Assembly: GCF_934561205.1 (NCBI RefSeq)
Contig: NZ_CAKTFU010000006.1
Location: forward strand, 1 to 64,000
DNA: 64,000 nt
Source: an uncultured Gemmiger sp.
Lineage (GTDB): Bacteria > Bacillota > Clostridia > Oscillospirales > Ruminococcaceae
Reading direction: 5' to 3'
The notes under the pieces are model-generated. The model was not told the origin of the DNA. It ran no database searches and worked only from the letters and a program-made list of their open reading frames with translations. Below are positions 7,308-17,082 of this stretch, piece after piece. How positions within the stretch are numbered: the stretch's first letter is position 1; every line of letters starts with the position of its first letter. The translations under genes were made by a program, and so were the position numbers.

Positions 7308-8739
7308 CGCGGCCGAGCACCTCCCCTGCCTTGGCCAGCCTGGACCAGATGCTGCGCACAAAGCCGTCCCGCCAGGCGGCAGGCCCCGGCGGCATCAGCG
7401 GGTAGAGATAGTCATAGCCGAAGGGTTCACTGCCGCAGGCCATCGCCAGGACGGTCAGCGCGGCGGCGGCCAGCCCCGGCACGCCAAAGCAGCCCGCCAG
7501 CAGAATGACCGCAAAGCGGAACAGAATGGTCTGCTCATACAGGGAAGGAACCGCCAGCGTGGCCACGGTGGCGGCGGCAGCGGTCGTCAGGATAGGCACA
7601 CTGAGGATGCCCGCCGAAACGGCAGTCTCGCCCAGGATCAGCGCCCCCACCAGGCTGACCGTGTGGCTGATGGACTGCGGCGCGCGCAGACCTGCCTCGC
7701 GCACGATCTCCAGCAGCAGGGTCACGCCCAGCATTTCCGGCATGGGCGGCAAGGGGGTTGCCTGTTCGCCGCGGGCCAGCTTGGCCAAAAGCTGCAGGGG
7801 GATGATTTCCGGCGTGAACGCCACGGCCATGACATACAGCCCCGGCCCGAATACCGCCAACAGAAAGGCCAGATATTTCAGCAGCCGTATCAGCCCCGCA
7901 AACACCGCACCGGAGGAATAGTCGTCCAGACATTCAAAATGCTCGGCAAAAAAGCCGGGCACCACCAGCGCATAGGGGCTGCCCGCCACCAGCACGGCGG
8001 CCTTGCCTTCGCACAGGCGGGCGCAGACGGTGGCCGGGCGCTCGGTGTAGGCGGCTGCCGGGAAAAGATTCAGCTTGTCCTGCTTCAGGAAGGACGCAAA
8101 GTAGGCGCTGTCCAGCAGAACGGGTATCTCAACGTCCGCCAGCTTTTTGCGCAGCGCGTCCACGAGGTCGGGCGGGGCCAGCGCACGGTCGTAACAAAGG
8201 CAGTATTCGGTCTTGGCGCGGCTGTGGGCGGTGGCGATCTCCGCCACCAGTGTGCCGCTGCGGAACTGCCGCCGCAGCAGCGAAAGATTGCTGCGCAGAT
8301 GCTCGGTAAAGGCGTCCTGTGCCCCGCGCAGGTTGCCCTCCCCCTGCGGGGTGCCCACGCTGCGGCCCGGCATATCCTGGGTCGAAAGCACGACCGCCCC
8401 GCCAAAGCCCTCAATGAACAGAAGCGTCATGCCGCCGGACAAGAACTCGGCGGCCGATTGCCAGTCCGTGACGGGCTGCGGCTCGGTGGGGATGCGGCTT
8501 TGCTGCAAAAGGAAGCGGCACAGGCCTGCCCCGCCCTGCAGGACGACGGGGTCACGGTCCAGCATATCCAGGGCCAGGCGGCACAGGCGCTCGGCGCTGG
8601 ACACCCCCGTGTACATGGCCACGGCGCAGCAGATGCCGCTGATTTGCAGCGGCTTTGTATAAAAGTCATCCGAGACGGCAAAATTGTTTTTCAGATAGGC
8701 AAGATTCTCTTGCAGGGACACGCTGATTTTTTGTGACAT
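7297..8739 (-). CDS. GerA-type spore germination protein (receptor A subunit)
   Basis: The A subunit of a nutrient germinant receptor, 480 aa. The N-terminal soluble half carries family features such as FIEGFGGAVVLST near residues 110-125 and the later ERPATVCARLCEGKAAVLV block. The C-terminal half is membrane-spanning, with LRAPQSISHTVSLVGALILG typical of GerA proteins. The start at 8739 follows GGGAGGG. It heads the operon. Its start lies only 58 bases from that of the divergent DUF421 gene. Forespore (SigG) control is expected from the family; I see no clear SigG promoter. Confidence 0.92.
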   Translation of the reverse strand: MSQKISVSLQENLAYLKNNFAVSDDFYTKPLQISGICCAVAMYTGVSSAERLCRLALDMLDRDPVVLQGGAGLCRFLLQQSRIPTEPQPVTDWQSAAEFLSGGMTLLFIEGFGGAVVLSTQDMPGRSVGTPQGEGNLRGAQDAFTEHLRSNLSLLRRQFRSGTLVAEIATAHSRAKTEYCLCYDRALAPPDLVDALRKKLADVEIPVLLDSAYFASFLKQDKLNLFPAAAYTERPATVCARLCEGKAAVLVAGSPYALVVPGFFAEHFECLDDYSSGAVFAGLIRLLKYLAFLLAVFGPGLYVMAVAFTPEIIPLQLLAKLARGEQATPLPPMPEMLGVTLLLEIVREAGLRAPQSISHTVSLVGALILGETAVSAGILSVPILTTAAAATVATLAVPSLYEQTILFRFAVILLAGCFGVPGLAAAALTVLAMACGSEPFGYDYLYPLMPPGPAAWRDGFVRSIWSRLAKAGEVLGRDET

Positions 8740-8797
8740 GGCAAACCCTCCCGGCCATAGTGTGGCCCGGCGGGCGCAAATTATGAGGGGGCTTACG

Positions 8798-9439
8798 GTG
8801 TTTTCTTTGCTGTTTCGGACGGTCGTACTGTATGCGGCGGTGGTGGCGGCGATGCGGTGCATGGGTAAGCGCCAGCTGGGCGAGCTGCAGCCCGGTGAGC
8901 TGGTGACGACCCTTTTGGTCTCCAACGTGGCGACCCTCTGCATTGATGAGCCGGACCTGCCGCTTTTGGCGGGGCTGGTGCCGATTTTTCTGTTGGCGGC
9001 GCTGGAAATATTACACGCGGCGGCCTCCTGGCGGTGGCCGCGCTACACGCGGGTATTGTTCGGCAAACCCGTCACGGTCATTCTGCGGGGCGAGGTGCAG
9101 CAGGACAGCCTGCAAAGGCTGCGCATCAGCGGACGCGACCTGGCCGAGGCGCTGCGCGGGCAGAAAATCGACACCCCCGCGCGGGTGCTGTGGGCGGTTA
9201 TGGAGCCGGGCGGGCGGCTGAATGCGGTGCCCTATGCGCAGGGCGGCGAGCCGCCGCCCTACCTGCCGCTGCTGCTGGACGGCGTTGTGTACGGTGACTG
9301 TCTGCGGGCGTTTGGCAGGGACGAGGTATGGCTGGCGACGTTGCTGCAGGCGCAGGGCACCGCGAAAAGCCGCGTGCTGATGCTGTATTATAACGGGCAG
9401 GATACGCTGCTGGTGCCCAAAAAGGAGGCTAAGAGATGA
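8798..9439 (+). CDS. DUF421 (YetF/YcaP-like) membrane protein
   Basis: A 213-aa protein with three N-terminal membrane helices and a soluble C-terminal DUF421 domain. The segment MGKRQLGELQPGELVTTLL is the strongly conserved signature of YetF-type proteins. I chose the GTG at 8798 because GAGGGGG lies seven bases upstream and the family begins with a short lead into the first helix; in-frame ATGs at 8738 and 8783 lack ribosome sites. Its stop overlaps the next start (ATGA). Its role is unknown. Related proteins are spore-associated in Bacillus, which fits the neighbouring germination operon. Confidence 0.87.
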   Translation: MFSLLFRTVVLYAAVVAAMRCMGKRQLGELQPGELVTTLLVSNVATLCIDEPDLPLLAGLVPIFLLAALEILHAAASWRWPRYTRVLFGKPVTVILRGEVQQDSLQRLRISGRDLAEALRGQKIDTPARVLWAVMEPGGRLNAVPYAQGGEPPPYLPLLLDGVVYGDCLRAFGRDEVWLATLLQAQGTAKSRVLMLYYNGQDTLLVPKKEAKR

Positions 9440-9804
9440 AACGCAGCTTGTCGGCCCTGCTGATGTTGGCGGCGCTGGTAGCCGCGCTGAGCGCGGCAGG
9501 GATATATCTGCGGCAAAGCACGGCGCGGGTGGATACGGCGCTGCAGGCTGCCTGCACCCTGGCGCAAAGCGGGCAATACAAAACCTCCGCCGCCGCTTAC
9601 AGAGAAGCGGCGGCGGAGGCGGAACATGCTATGCGGTTGTGGAGACTGCTGGTGCGGCGCAACACGTTGGAGGCCCTGCAGCAGACGTTGGCGTGTCTGC
9701 CGGGCTATGCGCAGCAGGACAATTTAGCCGACCTTTGGGTGGAGACCGCCCGTGCAAGGTGCCAGCTGCGGCAGCTTACCGCATCATTTTTCGGCAGCTT
9801 TTGA
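9436..9804 (+). CDS. DUF4363-like small membrane-anchored protein
   Basis: A 122-aa protein with one N-terminal hydrophobic helix (about residues 4-24) and a helical extracytoplasmic domain. DUF4363 proteins commonly follow DUF421 genes in spore formers. The two genes share ATGA, and AAAGGAGG lies in the end of the DUF421 gene, so translation is coupled. Function is unknown; a DUF421 partner is the best inference. The 3' end overlaps nrdR tail to tail by 21 bases. Confidence 0.7.
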   Translation: MKRSLSALLMLAALVAALSAAGIYLRQSTARVDTALQAACTLAQSGQYKTSAAAYREAAAEAEHAMRLWRLLVRRNTLEALQQTLACLPGYAQQDNLADLWVETARARCQLRQLTASFFGSF

Positions 9805-10257
9805 GCGGTTGTCCAGCATGTCCTTCAGCTCTTCCATAAAGGTGTTGACATCGCTGAACTGGCGGTAGACGGAGGCAAAGCGCACATAGGCGACGTCGTC
9901 CATCTTTTTCAGCTCCTGCATGGCAAGATCACCGATCTTCATCGAGAGAACTTCACGGTCATAGGAGTTGAGCAGCTGCTGCTCAATGCGCTCTACGGCT
10001 TCGTCCAACTGCTGGTAGCTCACGGGGCGTTTCTGGCAGGCGCGCAGCATACCGTTCAGCAGCTTTTGCCGGTCAAAGACCTCGCGGGATTTATCCTTCT
10101 TGATCACCATCAGGGGCACCGTTTCCACGACTTCATAGGTGGTAAAGCGCTTTTTGCAGTTCAGGCACTCGCGGCGGCGGCGGATACGCTCACCGTCCTC
10201 CGTGGGGCGCGAGTCAATGACCTTGGAGTCGACCTCGCCGCAGTAGGGGCATTTCAT
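9784..10257 (-). CDS. nrdR: transcriptional repressor NrdR
   Basis: A zinc-ribbon/ATP-cone repressor of ribonucleotide reductase genes, responding to ATP/dATP. The zinc ligands are Cys3, Cys6, Cys31 and Cys34. The ATP-cone follows ([19 protein letters not shown]...). Length 157 aa is standard. GGAGG precedes the ATG. It lies 26 bases after secDF on the same strand, so the two may be cotranscribed. No NrdR box or nrd gene is evident here. Confidence 0.96.
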   Translation of the reverse strand: MKCPYCGEVDSKVIDSRPTEDGERIRRRRECLNCKKRFTTYEVVETVPLMVIKKDKSREVFDRQKLLNGMLRACQKRPVSYQQLDEAVERIEQQLLNSYDREVLSMKIGDLAMQELKKMDDVAYVRFASVYRQFSDVNTFMEELKDMLDNRSKAAEK

Positions 10258-10282
10258 AAACGGAAACCTCCTTGCCGAAAAA

Positions 10283-12598
10283 TCAATCCTTCTTGGGGGC
10301 AGCCTTCTTGCGCTGTTTCCAGTCGACCCACAGCGGGGTGGCAATGCAGATGGTGCTGTACACACCGCTGATCATACCGAACAGCAGCGGGAATGCGAAG
10401 GTGTAGATGCTGTCCAGACGGTAGATGATGGACACCACGCAGACGACACCCAGGGCGCAGCAGGTGGTGATGGTGGTCATCAAAGAGCGGGAGAAGCTCT
10501 GGTTGATGGACAGGTTGACCAGCTCCGGCAGGCTGAGCTGCTTTTTGCTGTACAGGGCGCTGTTCTCGCGGATACGGTCGTAGATAACGACGGTATCGTT
10601 GATGGAGTAGCCCAGAATGGTCAGCATGGCGGCGATAAAGTTGCCGTTCAGGGGGATGCGCAGGATGACAAACACGCCGAACACCACAAACAGGTCATGC
10701 AGCAGCGCCACAACAGCGGTGGCACCGGCCTTGAAACCGCCGATGCGGCGGAAACGGTAGGCGACGTACAGCATGATCAGCACGCAGGCGGCGACCAGCG
10801 CGACAACGCTCTTGAGCAGGAATTCCTTGCCGATGGTGGCATCGACGTTGCTGACCTCATTCTGGGTGAAGGCATTGTCGGGATACTGCTCGTTCAGGGT
10901 GCTCAGCAGGTTGTCCAGCTGCTCGGTGGTCAGGGTCTGGCTGCCGGGCAGGGTGACGGTCAGGGTCTGGCTGCCGGAAATGTCGGAGCCGGTCTGCAAA
11001 GTCAGGTTGGACTGGTTCAGCTCCCCGCTGATGGTGGACTTGAGGGCGCTGAGGTCGGCCTCGCCCTGATACGCCAAGGTGACCATGGAGCCGCCTTTGA
11101 ATTCGACGTCCATGTGCACACCGAACACGCCGCAGAACACCAGCACCACGGCAATCAGCGCGCAGGAGAAACCGTAGAACTTCTTGCGGTTGGGGATAAA
11201 GCGGATCGCGGGGGTCTTGTAGTCAGCACCGCCCTGCTTTTTGCCGCCGTACAGGGCGGGGCTGCGCAGCGCCTTGCAGTGGATGGCACCGCGGATCATC
11301 ACGCGGGTGGCACCCACGCCGAACACGAAGTTCAGCAAAACGCTGGTCAGCAAGGTGAAGCCGAAGGAGTAGATGGTGCCGGCGGTGGAGGGTCCGAACC
11401 ACCAGAAGATGGGGTTAAAGACCTTGGCCCAGAAGCCGTCGGTGGGGCCGAAAGCGCCCATCAGCAGGGCGGCAACGATGACGATGGTGACGTTGCCGTC
11501 GATGATGGGGGTAAGACCCATCTTGAAGCCGCTGTTGACAGCGCCGTCCAGCGTCTTGTTCTTGGACAGCTCTTCCTTGATGCGCTCAGCGGTGATGACG
11601 TTGGCGTCAACGCCCATGCCGATGCCTAAGATGATACCGGCGATGCCGGGCAGGGTCAGGGTGGAACCGTTGAATACCGGGAAATAACCGGAAACCACAG
11701 CCAGCGTGGCGGCGACCTGACCGGCCAGAGAGATGACGGCGATGGTGCCGGGCAGACGGTAGCGGGCGATCATCAGCACAGCGACGATGATAAAGGCGAT
11801 GATACCCGCCAGTACCATGACCTCAAGGCTCTTGGCGCCCAAGGTGGGGCTGATGGTGGAGTAGCTCTCGGCAGACAGGGCAAACGGCAGCGAGCCGGAG
11901 TTGATCTGGTTGGCCAGCGAGGAGGCACTCTCCTGGGTGAAGTTGCCCTTGATGATGGCCTCGCCGTTGGTGATGGCCTCGTTGACGGTGGCAACGGAGA
12001 TGCTTTCGTCATCGAGCCAGATGGAGATGGGGGTGCTGCCGCCCGCCAGCTCGGTGGTGGCATCCGCAAAAGCGGCGGAACCCTGCGTGCTGAAGCGCAG
12101 CTGAACGACCCAGCCCTCGGTCTCGTTGTAGCCGACGGTGGCGGAAGTCACGTCGTCGCCGCTGAGGATCTCCTCGCCGTCGGCGGAAGAACCCTTGCGG
12201 AACACCATCTTGGCGGTGGTGCCGATCTCATCGATAGCGGTCTGGGGGTTGAAGTCAGACTCGCCGGTTTTCCAGGGAAAACGAACGATGATACGGTCTT
12301 TGTTGGTGTCGATGTAGCTTTCGTAATCGGTGATGCCAAGACCCACCAGACGATCCTCGATGACCGTTTTGGCGGCAGAAAGCTGCTCATCGGTGGCGTC
12401 CACGTCATTCGCGGGCATAAAGGTGACATCCACGCCGCCGCGGATATCAATGCCGAAACGGATGTCGGATGCACCCTTGACGTAGGTGTTTTTGGTGTCG
12501 CCGTACTGATAGCTGACACCGAGAATCGCAGTCAGGGAAAATACCACGATCAGAATTGCCACGACGAATAGCGGCCATGACTTCCCTTTTTTGTTCAT
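10283..12598 (-). CDS. secDF: fused protein translocase subunit SecDF
   Basis: A single 771-aa polypeptide joining SecD and SecF, which use the proton-motive force to help Sec export. The SecD half has the first helix, a periplasmic P1 region ([13 protein letters not shown]) and six-helix bundle motifs ([17 protein letters not shown]). The SecF half begins near residue 480 ([12 protein letters not shown]) and ends with the [20 protein letters not shown] motif. The ATG at 12598 has GGAGG immediately upstream. Fusion is common in Firmicutes. A TATAAT-like -10 abuts the upstream MITE-like repeat. Confidence 0.95.
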   Translation of the reverse strand: MNKKGKSWPLFVVAILIVVFSLTAILGVSYQYGDTKNTYVKGASDIRFGIDIRGGVDVTFMPANDVDATDEQLSAAKTVIEDRLVGLGITDYESYIDTNKDRIIVRFPWKTGESDFNPQTAIDEIGTTAKMVFRKGSSADGEEILSGDDVTSATVGYNETEGWVVQLRFSTQGSAAFADATTELAGGSTPISIWLDDESISVATVNEAITNGEAIIKGNFTQESASSLANQINSGSLPFALSAESYSTISPTLGAKSLEVMVLAGIIAFIIVAVLMIARYRLPGTIAVISLAGQVAATLAVVSGYFPVFNGSTLTLPGIAGIILGIGMGVDANVITAERIKEELSKNKTLDGAVNSGFKMGLTPIIDGNVTIVIVAALLMGAFGPTDGFWAKVFNPIFWWFGPSTAGTIYSFGFTLLTSVLLNFVFGVGATRVMIRGAIHCKALRSPALYGGKKQGGADYKTPAIRFIPNRKKFYGFSCALIAVVLVFCGVFGVHMDVEFKGGSMVTLAYQGEADLSALKSTISGELNQSNLTLQTGSDISGSQTLTVTLPGSQTLTTEQLDNLLSTLNEQYPDNAFTQNEVSNVDATIGKEFLLKSVVALVAACVLIMLYVAYRFRRIGGFKAGATAVVALLHDLFVVFGVFVILRIPLNGNFIAAMLTILGYSINDTVVIYDRIRENSALYSKKQLSLPELVNLSINQSFSRSLMTTITTCCALGVVCVVSIIYRLDSIYTFAFPLLFGMISGVYSTICIATPLWVDWKQRKKAAPKKD

Positions 12599-12647
12599 AG
12601 AAACCTCCAAAAAACTTGCCCGCGCCTGCGGGCGGGATTATATTATA

Positions 12648-12819
12648 GGCAACGCCGCACAATTCCCGCCTTACGGCTTAAGCACCGCTTCGGCGGCTGC
12701 GGCACGGCATCTGCGTTGCCAAAATGCTCGATAAGACATCCAGTATTATCTGCACTTTTGGCTTAGCAGCTGCCGCACCTCGCTCGCCGTATCGGCACTT
12801 AGAATTATGCGGTATTGCC
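12648..12819. repeat. MITE-like element with terminal inverted repeats
   Basis: About 172 bases without a gene. The left end GGCAACGCCGCACAATT and the right end AATTATGCGGTATTGCC are imperfect inverted repeats of each other (three mismatches in 17). The ends match both ends of the shorter copy at 50309-50364. No clear target-site duplication is visible. It lies between secDF and an aminotransferase gene. Confidence 0.7.
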
Positions 12820-12867
12820 TTTAGGCAGCGCCGCAGCAAGAACCGCGGTGCTGCTTAAAGCAAGGGG

Positions 12868-14148
12868 TCACTGCTTGTCTGCCAGCAGCTTTTCCACAAC
12901 GGCCAGACGCACGCAGACACACAGCAGCGCCGAGGCGGTTTCGACCTCATCCAGGCTCGGATAGGTGGGCGCAATGCGCAGGTGGGAATCGTCCGGGTCC
13001 TTGTGGTAGGGGTAGGCGGAGCCTGCGCCGGTCAGGGTCAGGCCACATTCCTTGCACAGGGTGGCAACGCGCTTGGCGCAGCCGGGCAGCACATACAGGC
13101 TGATAAAGTAACCGCCCTTGGGGTTGGTCCAGTGGGCGATGTCGCCGCAGGGGGTCAGCTCGGTGGCAAACGCGGTCTTGACGGCGTCAAAGCAGGGCAC
13201 CAGACGGCGGCGATGCTTGGCCATGTGGGCCAGAACACCCTGCTTGTCCTTCAAAAAGCGGACGTGGCGCAGCTGGTTCATCTTGTCGTAGCTGATGATC
13301 ATCGTCGAGAAACGGCGGCAGATGTACTTCATGGAGTTTTCGCTGCAGGCGATCGCGGACACACCGGCACCGGGGAAGGTGATCTTGCTGGTGGAGGTGA
13401 ACATAAACACGCGATCCTCGGTGCCGTACTTTTTGGCTTCATTCAGCAGCACGGGCGTTTCGATGATCTGCTCGGTCAGGTGGTGGACGATGTACGCCTC
13501 GTCCCAGAAGATCTTGAAATCGGGCGCGGCGGTTTTCATAGCGGCAAAGCGGCGGACGGTTTCGTCGCTGTAGGTGTAGCCGTCGGGGTTGGAATACTGC
13601 GGCACGCACCAGATGCCCTTGATGGTATCGTCCTCGGCCACGAGCTTTTCGATCATATCCATATCGGGGCCGGACTCGGACATGGGGATGTTGATCATCT
13701 CAAAGCCGAGATCCTCGGTGATGGCAAAGTGGCGGTCATAGCCGGGCACAGGGCAAAGGAACTTGCGCTTTTCGACCTGCGACCACGGGCAGGGCGAATC
13801 CTGAAAACCGAAGATATAGCCGATGGTCACAAGGTTGTACATCAGCTGCAGGCTGGAGTTGCCGCCCACAAAAATTTCGCTGGCGGTCGTGCCCATCACG
13901 TCGGCAAACAGCTTGCGGGCCTCGTCCAGACCCTCCAGATTGCCGTAGTTGCGGGCGTCGGTGCCCTCATCGGTGGTGTAATCATCCATCTTCAAAAGGT
14001 CCATTGCCAGATCCATCTGGTGAGGACCGGGCTTGCCGCGCGCCATATTCAGGTTAAGACCCATCGCCTGATACTTTTTGTACTCAGATTCCAGCGCGGC
14101 CTTTTCGGCGGTAAGCTCATCGACATTCATTGCAAAATAATCAGCCAT
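12868..14148 (-). CDS. PLP-dependent aminotransferase (aspartate aminotransferase-like, PF12897 type)
   Basis: A fold-type I aminotransferase, 426 aa, of the MocR-related group annotated as putative aspartate aminotransferase. The PLP lysine is in TSTSKITFPGAG. The nucleotide-like glycine loop (GNSSLQLMYNL), the Asn/Asp of WCVPQYSNPDGYTY and FWDEAY are intact, and the C-terminal substrate arginine is in SHLRIAPTYPS. GGGGGA precedes the ATG. It appears monocistronic. Substrate preference (aspartate, alanine or other) is not certain. Confidence 0.88.
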   Translation of the reverse strand: MADYFAMNVDELTAEKAALESEYKKYQAMGLNLNMARGKPGPHQMDLAMDLLKMDDYTTDEGTDARNYGNLEGLDEARKLFADVMGTTASEIFVGGNSSLQLMYNLVTIGYIFGFQDSPCPWSQVEKRKFLCPVPGYDRHFAITEDLGFEMINIPMSESGPDMDMIEKLVAEDDTIKGIWCVPQYSNPDGYTYSDETVRRFAAMKTAAPDFKIFWDEAYIVHHLTEQIIETPVLLNEAKKYGTEDRVFMFTSTSKITFPGAGVSAIACSENSMKYICRRFSTMIISYDKMNQLRHVRFLKDKQGVLAHMAKHRRRLVPCFDAVKTAFATELTPCGDIAHWTNPKGGYFISLYVLPGCAKRVATLCKECGLTLTGAGSAYPYHKDPDDSHLRIAPTYPSLDEVETASALLCVCVRLAVVEKLLADKQ

Positions 14149-14283
14149 TTTCCATTTCCCCCTGTTTGTTTTTTTGCCGTTATGCGTCCCCTCTATTCAG
14201 ACGCATACAAAGGCATACACTACATTATATACGATATGCGGAAAATAAACAAGCGCTTTTTGCCGTATTTTGCCAAGGAAACA

Positions 14284-14318
14284 CAAAAAACCGCCCTTTC
14301 CCAAAGGAAAGAGCGGGC
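14284..14318 (-). terminator. terminator of tRNA-Leu
   Basis: On the minus strand the stem CCGCTCTTTCC / GGAAAGGGCGG (one G-U pair) is followed by TTTTTTGTG, five bases after the tRNA. Confidence 0.83.
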
Positions 14319-14322
14319 TGTA

Positions 14323-14406
14323 TGCCGCCGACCGGGATCGAACCGGTACGATGTCTCCACCGAGGGATTTTAAGTCCCTTGCGTCTGCCAGTTCCGCCAC
14401 GGCGGC
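14323..14406 (-). tRNA. tRNA-Leu (UAA)
   Basis: An 84-base tRNA with a long variable arm, acceptor GCCGCCG/CGGCGGC and anticodon TAA in loop CTTAAAA. CCA is not encoded, unlike the tRNAs of the first array. Confidence 0.94.
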
Positions 14407-14417
14407 ATAACAAATAT

Positions 14418-14446
14418 ATTGTAGCGCAACCGCCGCAAATTGTCAA
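14418..14446 (-). promoter_or_regulatory. tRNA-Leu promoter
   Basis: TTGACA (14441-14446) and TACAAT (14418-14423) on the minus strand, spacer 17, ending about 12 bases before the tRNA. Confidence 0.83.
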
Positions 14447-14457
14447 TGGCAAACACG

Positions 14458-14486
14458 TTGCGAAACCGCGCGGTTTGTGGTAAAAT
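14458..14486 (+). promoter_or_regulatory. promoter of the pseudouridine synthase gene
   Basis: TTGCGA (14458-14463) and TAAAAT (14481-14486), spacer 17, about 35 bases before the start codon and divergent from the tRNA-Leu promoter. Confidence 0.6.
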
Positions 14487-14520
14487 ATACGCAGGAAATC
14501 AATCTTATGAGGGTGCTGTG

Positions 14521-15432
14521 ATGAAAGAACTGCGTGTAAAATGCCTTCTGCCTGTGCGGATGGACAAATATCTGATGGACCTCTACCCTGCCCTGGGGAC
14601 GGGGCGGCTGAACAAAGCCCTGCGCGAAAACAAAATCAAGCTCAACGGCAAAAAGCAGCCGCTTTCCACGCGGGTGCAAAACGGCGATGTCATCAAGCTG
14701 TTTTTGACCGATGACCAGCTGGAACAGCAGCGCGGGCTGCCCCCGGCGGTCTTTGTGTATGAGGACGAGGACATCATCATCGCCTCCAAGCCGGCGGGCA
14801 TCGCGGTGGACGGCGCTGACAACGACACGCTGCTCAAGCGCGTGCAGGAAAAATTAAAGGCGGCGGGCAAGGGCGAGCGCGCGGTTTTGTGCCACCGCCT
14901 GGACACCGGCACCAGCGGGCTGATTCTGCTTGCCAAAAATAACGCCGCAGAGTCCTTTTTGACCGCGCAGATCAAGGCGCGCAGCATTACCAAGCACTAT
15001 CTGTGTGTCACCTTTGGGCGCCCCAACCCCCCGGCGGCGCTGCTGCGGGATTACCTTTTGAAGGACGCCGAGCGCGGCATCGTCTATATTACCGACGGCA
15101 CGGCGGGCGGCGCGAAGGAAGTCATTACCGGGTACGAAACGCTGGCGGTCAGCGGGCGGCTGGCGGAATTGAAGGTCGAGCTGGTCACGGGGCGCACCCA
15201 CCAGATCCGCGCGCATCTGGCGCACATCGGCTGCCCGATCCTGGGCGACAGCAAGTACGGCAACAACGCCGCCAACCGTGAGCTGCGGTTCAAGTATCAG
15301 GCGCTCTGCGCGTGGGAGCTGCGCTTCCCCGATACGATTAAGGACGAGCGTTTTGCGCACCTGGCAGGGCGGGTATTCCACGCCGAAAAGCCGTGGTACT
15401 GCAAGCAGGTCGAGGACGGGACATTAAAGTAA
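14521..15432 (+). CDS. RluA/RluD family pseudouridine synthase
   Basis: A 303-aa RNA-modifying enzyme that isomerises uridines in rRNA or tRNA. An S4-like N-terminal region (residues 1-70) precedes the catalytic domain. The catalytic Asp128 lies in HRLDTGTSGL, and the family motifs TGRTHQIRAHL and GCPILGDSKYG are present. The start at 14521 follows GAGGGTG. The gene is monocistronic, with a promoter and a shared terminator. Its exact target (RluD, RluC or YlyB-like) cannot be told from sequence alone. Confidence 0.92.
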   Translation: MKELRVKCLLPVRMDKYLMDLYPALGTGRLNKALRENKIKLNGKKQPLSTRVQNGDVIKLFLTDDQLEQQRGLPPAVFVYEDEDIIIASKPAGIAVDGADNDTLLKRVQEKLKAAGKGERAVLCHRLDTGTSGLILLAKNNAAESFLTAQIKARSITKHYLCVTFGRPNPPAALLRDYLLKDAERGIVYITDGTAGGAKEVITGYETLAVSGRLAELKVELVTGRTHQIRAHLAHIGCPILGDSKYGNNAANRELRFKYQALCAWELRFPDTIKDERFAHLAGRVFHAEKPWYCKQVEDGTLK

Positions 15433-15473
15433 AAAATCGGCAGCAGACCGCCGGGTCTGCTGCCGATTTTGTT
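15433..15473. terminator. bidirectional terminator
   Basis: A 17-base perfect stem (15433-15449 with 15454-15470, 4-base loop) with A-run and T-run on its two sides. It can end both the pseudouridine synthase gene and the opposing rnmV operon. Confidence 0.88.
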
Positions 15474-16054
15474 TATCCGTGCCGAATCTCAGCGTCAAGG
15501 CTTTCGTAGGTGTAGAGAATATTAAGTACGTCCAGCAGTTCTTTTTTGCTCAGACGCGGGGGCAGCCCCAGGCGGTGCAGCAGCTTGCGGCGGTTGTCGG
15601 CGCTGTTGGCGGTGCCGGAAATGCCCCACTCATACAAATCGGTGTAGGTGATGCTGCGGTCTGCGGCGGCCGTGTCGGCCGCACTGGCAAGGGCGGTTTG
15701 CAGCCCCTGCAAAATCAGGGCATCGTCCACGCCCTCGACCCCCAAAAGCCCCTCCTTGCCGGGCTGGGCCTTGCGGGATTCCTTGCCGGGAACAGCGGGT
15801 ACATAAGCTTGCAGAACGTTTTGCGCCCCGACCAGCCCCGTGACAAAATGGCGAATTTTAAACCCCGCAGCGTCGGAGTCGGTCAGAATGATCAGCCCCT
15901 GCGCGGCGGCTACTTTTTTGAGCAGATTTTGCAGCGCGGCGTCCTTAAAAACGCGGAAGCCGTCGGTCGTCAGCACCGTGCCGTCCACAAGGTTGTGCAG
16001 CCGGGCGGCGTCGTATTTGCCCTCCACCAAAAGGGCGCGGGTCAGTTTCAGCAT
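15473..16054 (-). CDS. rnmV: ribonuclease M5
   Basis: A 193-aa Toprim nuclease that matures 5S rRNA in Gram-positive bacteria. The Toprim glutamate is in LVEGKYDAARL and the DxD pair in ILTDSDAAG. The C-terminal DUF4093-like part (LSKKELLDVLNILYTY) is also typical. The start overlaps the end of holA by seven bases. It is the last gene of the alaS operon. In Bacillus rnmV lies beside ksgA; that is not seen here. Confidence 0.9.
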   Translation of the reverse strand: MLKLTRALLVEGKYDAARLHNLVDGTVLTTDGFRVFKDAALQNLLKKVAAAQGLIILTDSDAAGFKIRHFVTGLVGAQNVLQAYVPAVPGKESRKAQPGKEGLLGVEGVDDALILQGLQTALASAADTAAADRSITYTDLYEWGISGTANSADNRRKLLHRLGLPPRLSKKELLDVLNILYTYESLDAEIRHG

Positions 16055-17082
16055 GATTTACTCCGAGTCAAAGCAAGCTCGCACAGTGCCTTTTGCAGCA
16101 AAAGATCGCTGCCCAGCTTGCTGCTTTTCAGGTCGATATCCAGCTTGCGCAACACCCGCAGACACTGCTCCAGCTGGGCGGTCTTGTAGCGGGCGGCGGT
16201 GCTCTCGGCCTCCGAAAGGCGGTAGTTCCAGTTGCCGGTATAGCCGAAATCCTTGGCGACGTCTGCCAGGGCGCGGCGGCTGCGCTTTGCCAAAGAAACA
16301 CGGTACAGCGTCAGATAATTGCTGCTGAGTGCCCCTGTGATGAGAATCGGCTCATTTTGCAGTGCCAGCAGGGTGCGCAGCTTTTGCTGTGCCGCCGTAA
16401 GCTGCCCGGCCGCCACCAGCTTGACCATGTCAAAGGTGTCGGCATCCAGCGTGACGGTGCCCAGCTGCTGCACCATGGCCGCCGTGATGGTGCCGTAGCC
16501 CGAAAGCGCCGCCAGCTTGTCAATCTCGTTGCGCAGAAGGAACTGGTCCTCGCCGCAGCGGTCCAGCAAGGCACCCTCTGCCCCGCGGGCAAAGGTCGTG
16601 CCCAGCTCCCCTGCCCATTGCCGTGCCAGTGTCTGCAAGGCGGCGCGGGTGGGCTTGTTGATCTGCACACAATAGCCGAGCTTTTCGCAGGCGGCAATGA
16701 GTTTTTTCTCCCGCTTGCCGGGGCGCAGCTTGCCGTAATACTCCTCCACGACGCCCGTCAGCACAAAGATGGCGTTTTCGGTGTCGGCAAGGGTGTCGCA
16801 AAGCTCCTGCAGATCCTTGTCCGAGTAGGTTGACGGGCGAACCATCGGCATCAGCACAAGGCGCTTGCCGCCGAAAAACGAGATGGTGCCCGCTGCCAGG
16901 ACGATATCCTCCACACGGGGAGTGGGGCCGTCCAGCACGGTGACTTCGGGGTCGTCCTGCTGCAAAAATTTCAGCGCCTTTTGCGCGGCGCTGTGTACCA
17001 GTGCCTCATCGGCGGCATAAAAATAGTATACGGCGCAGCCGGCGCGCAGTTTTTTCTCCAACTCTTTTTCACTGTACAGCAT
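16048..17082 (-). CDS. holA: DNA polymerase III subunit delta
   Basis: A 344-aa clamp-loader subunit that opens the beta clamp. The N-terminal AAA-like domain has VYYFYAADEALVHSAAQKAL, and the C-terminal collar carries FLLRNEIDKLAAL and DADTFDMVKLVAAG. The ATG at 17082 has GAGGAGG nine bases upstream; an earlier TTG was rejected. It overlaps comEC by 14 bases. The comEC-holA order is conserved in many Firmicutes. Confidence 0.93.
   Translation of the reverse strand: MLYSEKELEKKLRAGCAVYYFYAADEALVHSAAQKALKFLQQDDPEVTVLDGPTPRVEDIVLAAGTISFFGGKRLVLMPMVRPSTYSDKDLQELCDTLADTENAIFVLTGVVEEYYGKLRPGKREKKLIAACEKLGYCVQINKPTRAALQTLARQWAGELGTTFARGAEGALLDRCGEDQFLLRNEIDKLAALSGYGTITAAMVQQLGTVTLDADTFDMVKLVAAGQLTAAQQKLRTLLALQNEPILITGALSSNYLTLYRVSLAKRSRRALADVAKDFGYTGNWNYRLSEAESTAARYKTAQLEQCLRVLRKLDIDLKSSKLGSDLLLQKALCELALTRSKSC

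Noticed and set aside
8740..8797. A SigG promoter for the gerA operon
   Set aside because: TCATAA and CACACTA at a 16-base spacing are only partial matches to forespore promoter boxes, so it is not listed.
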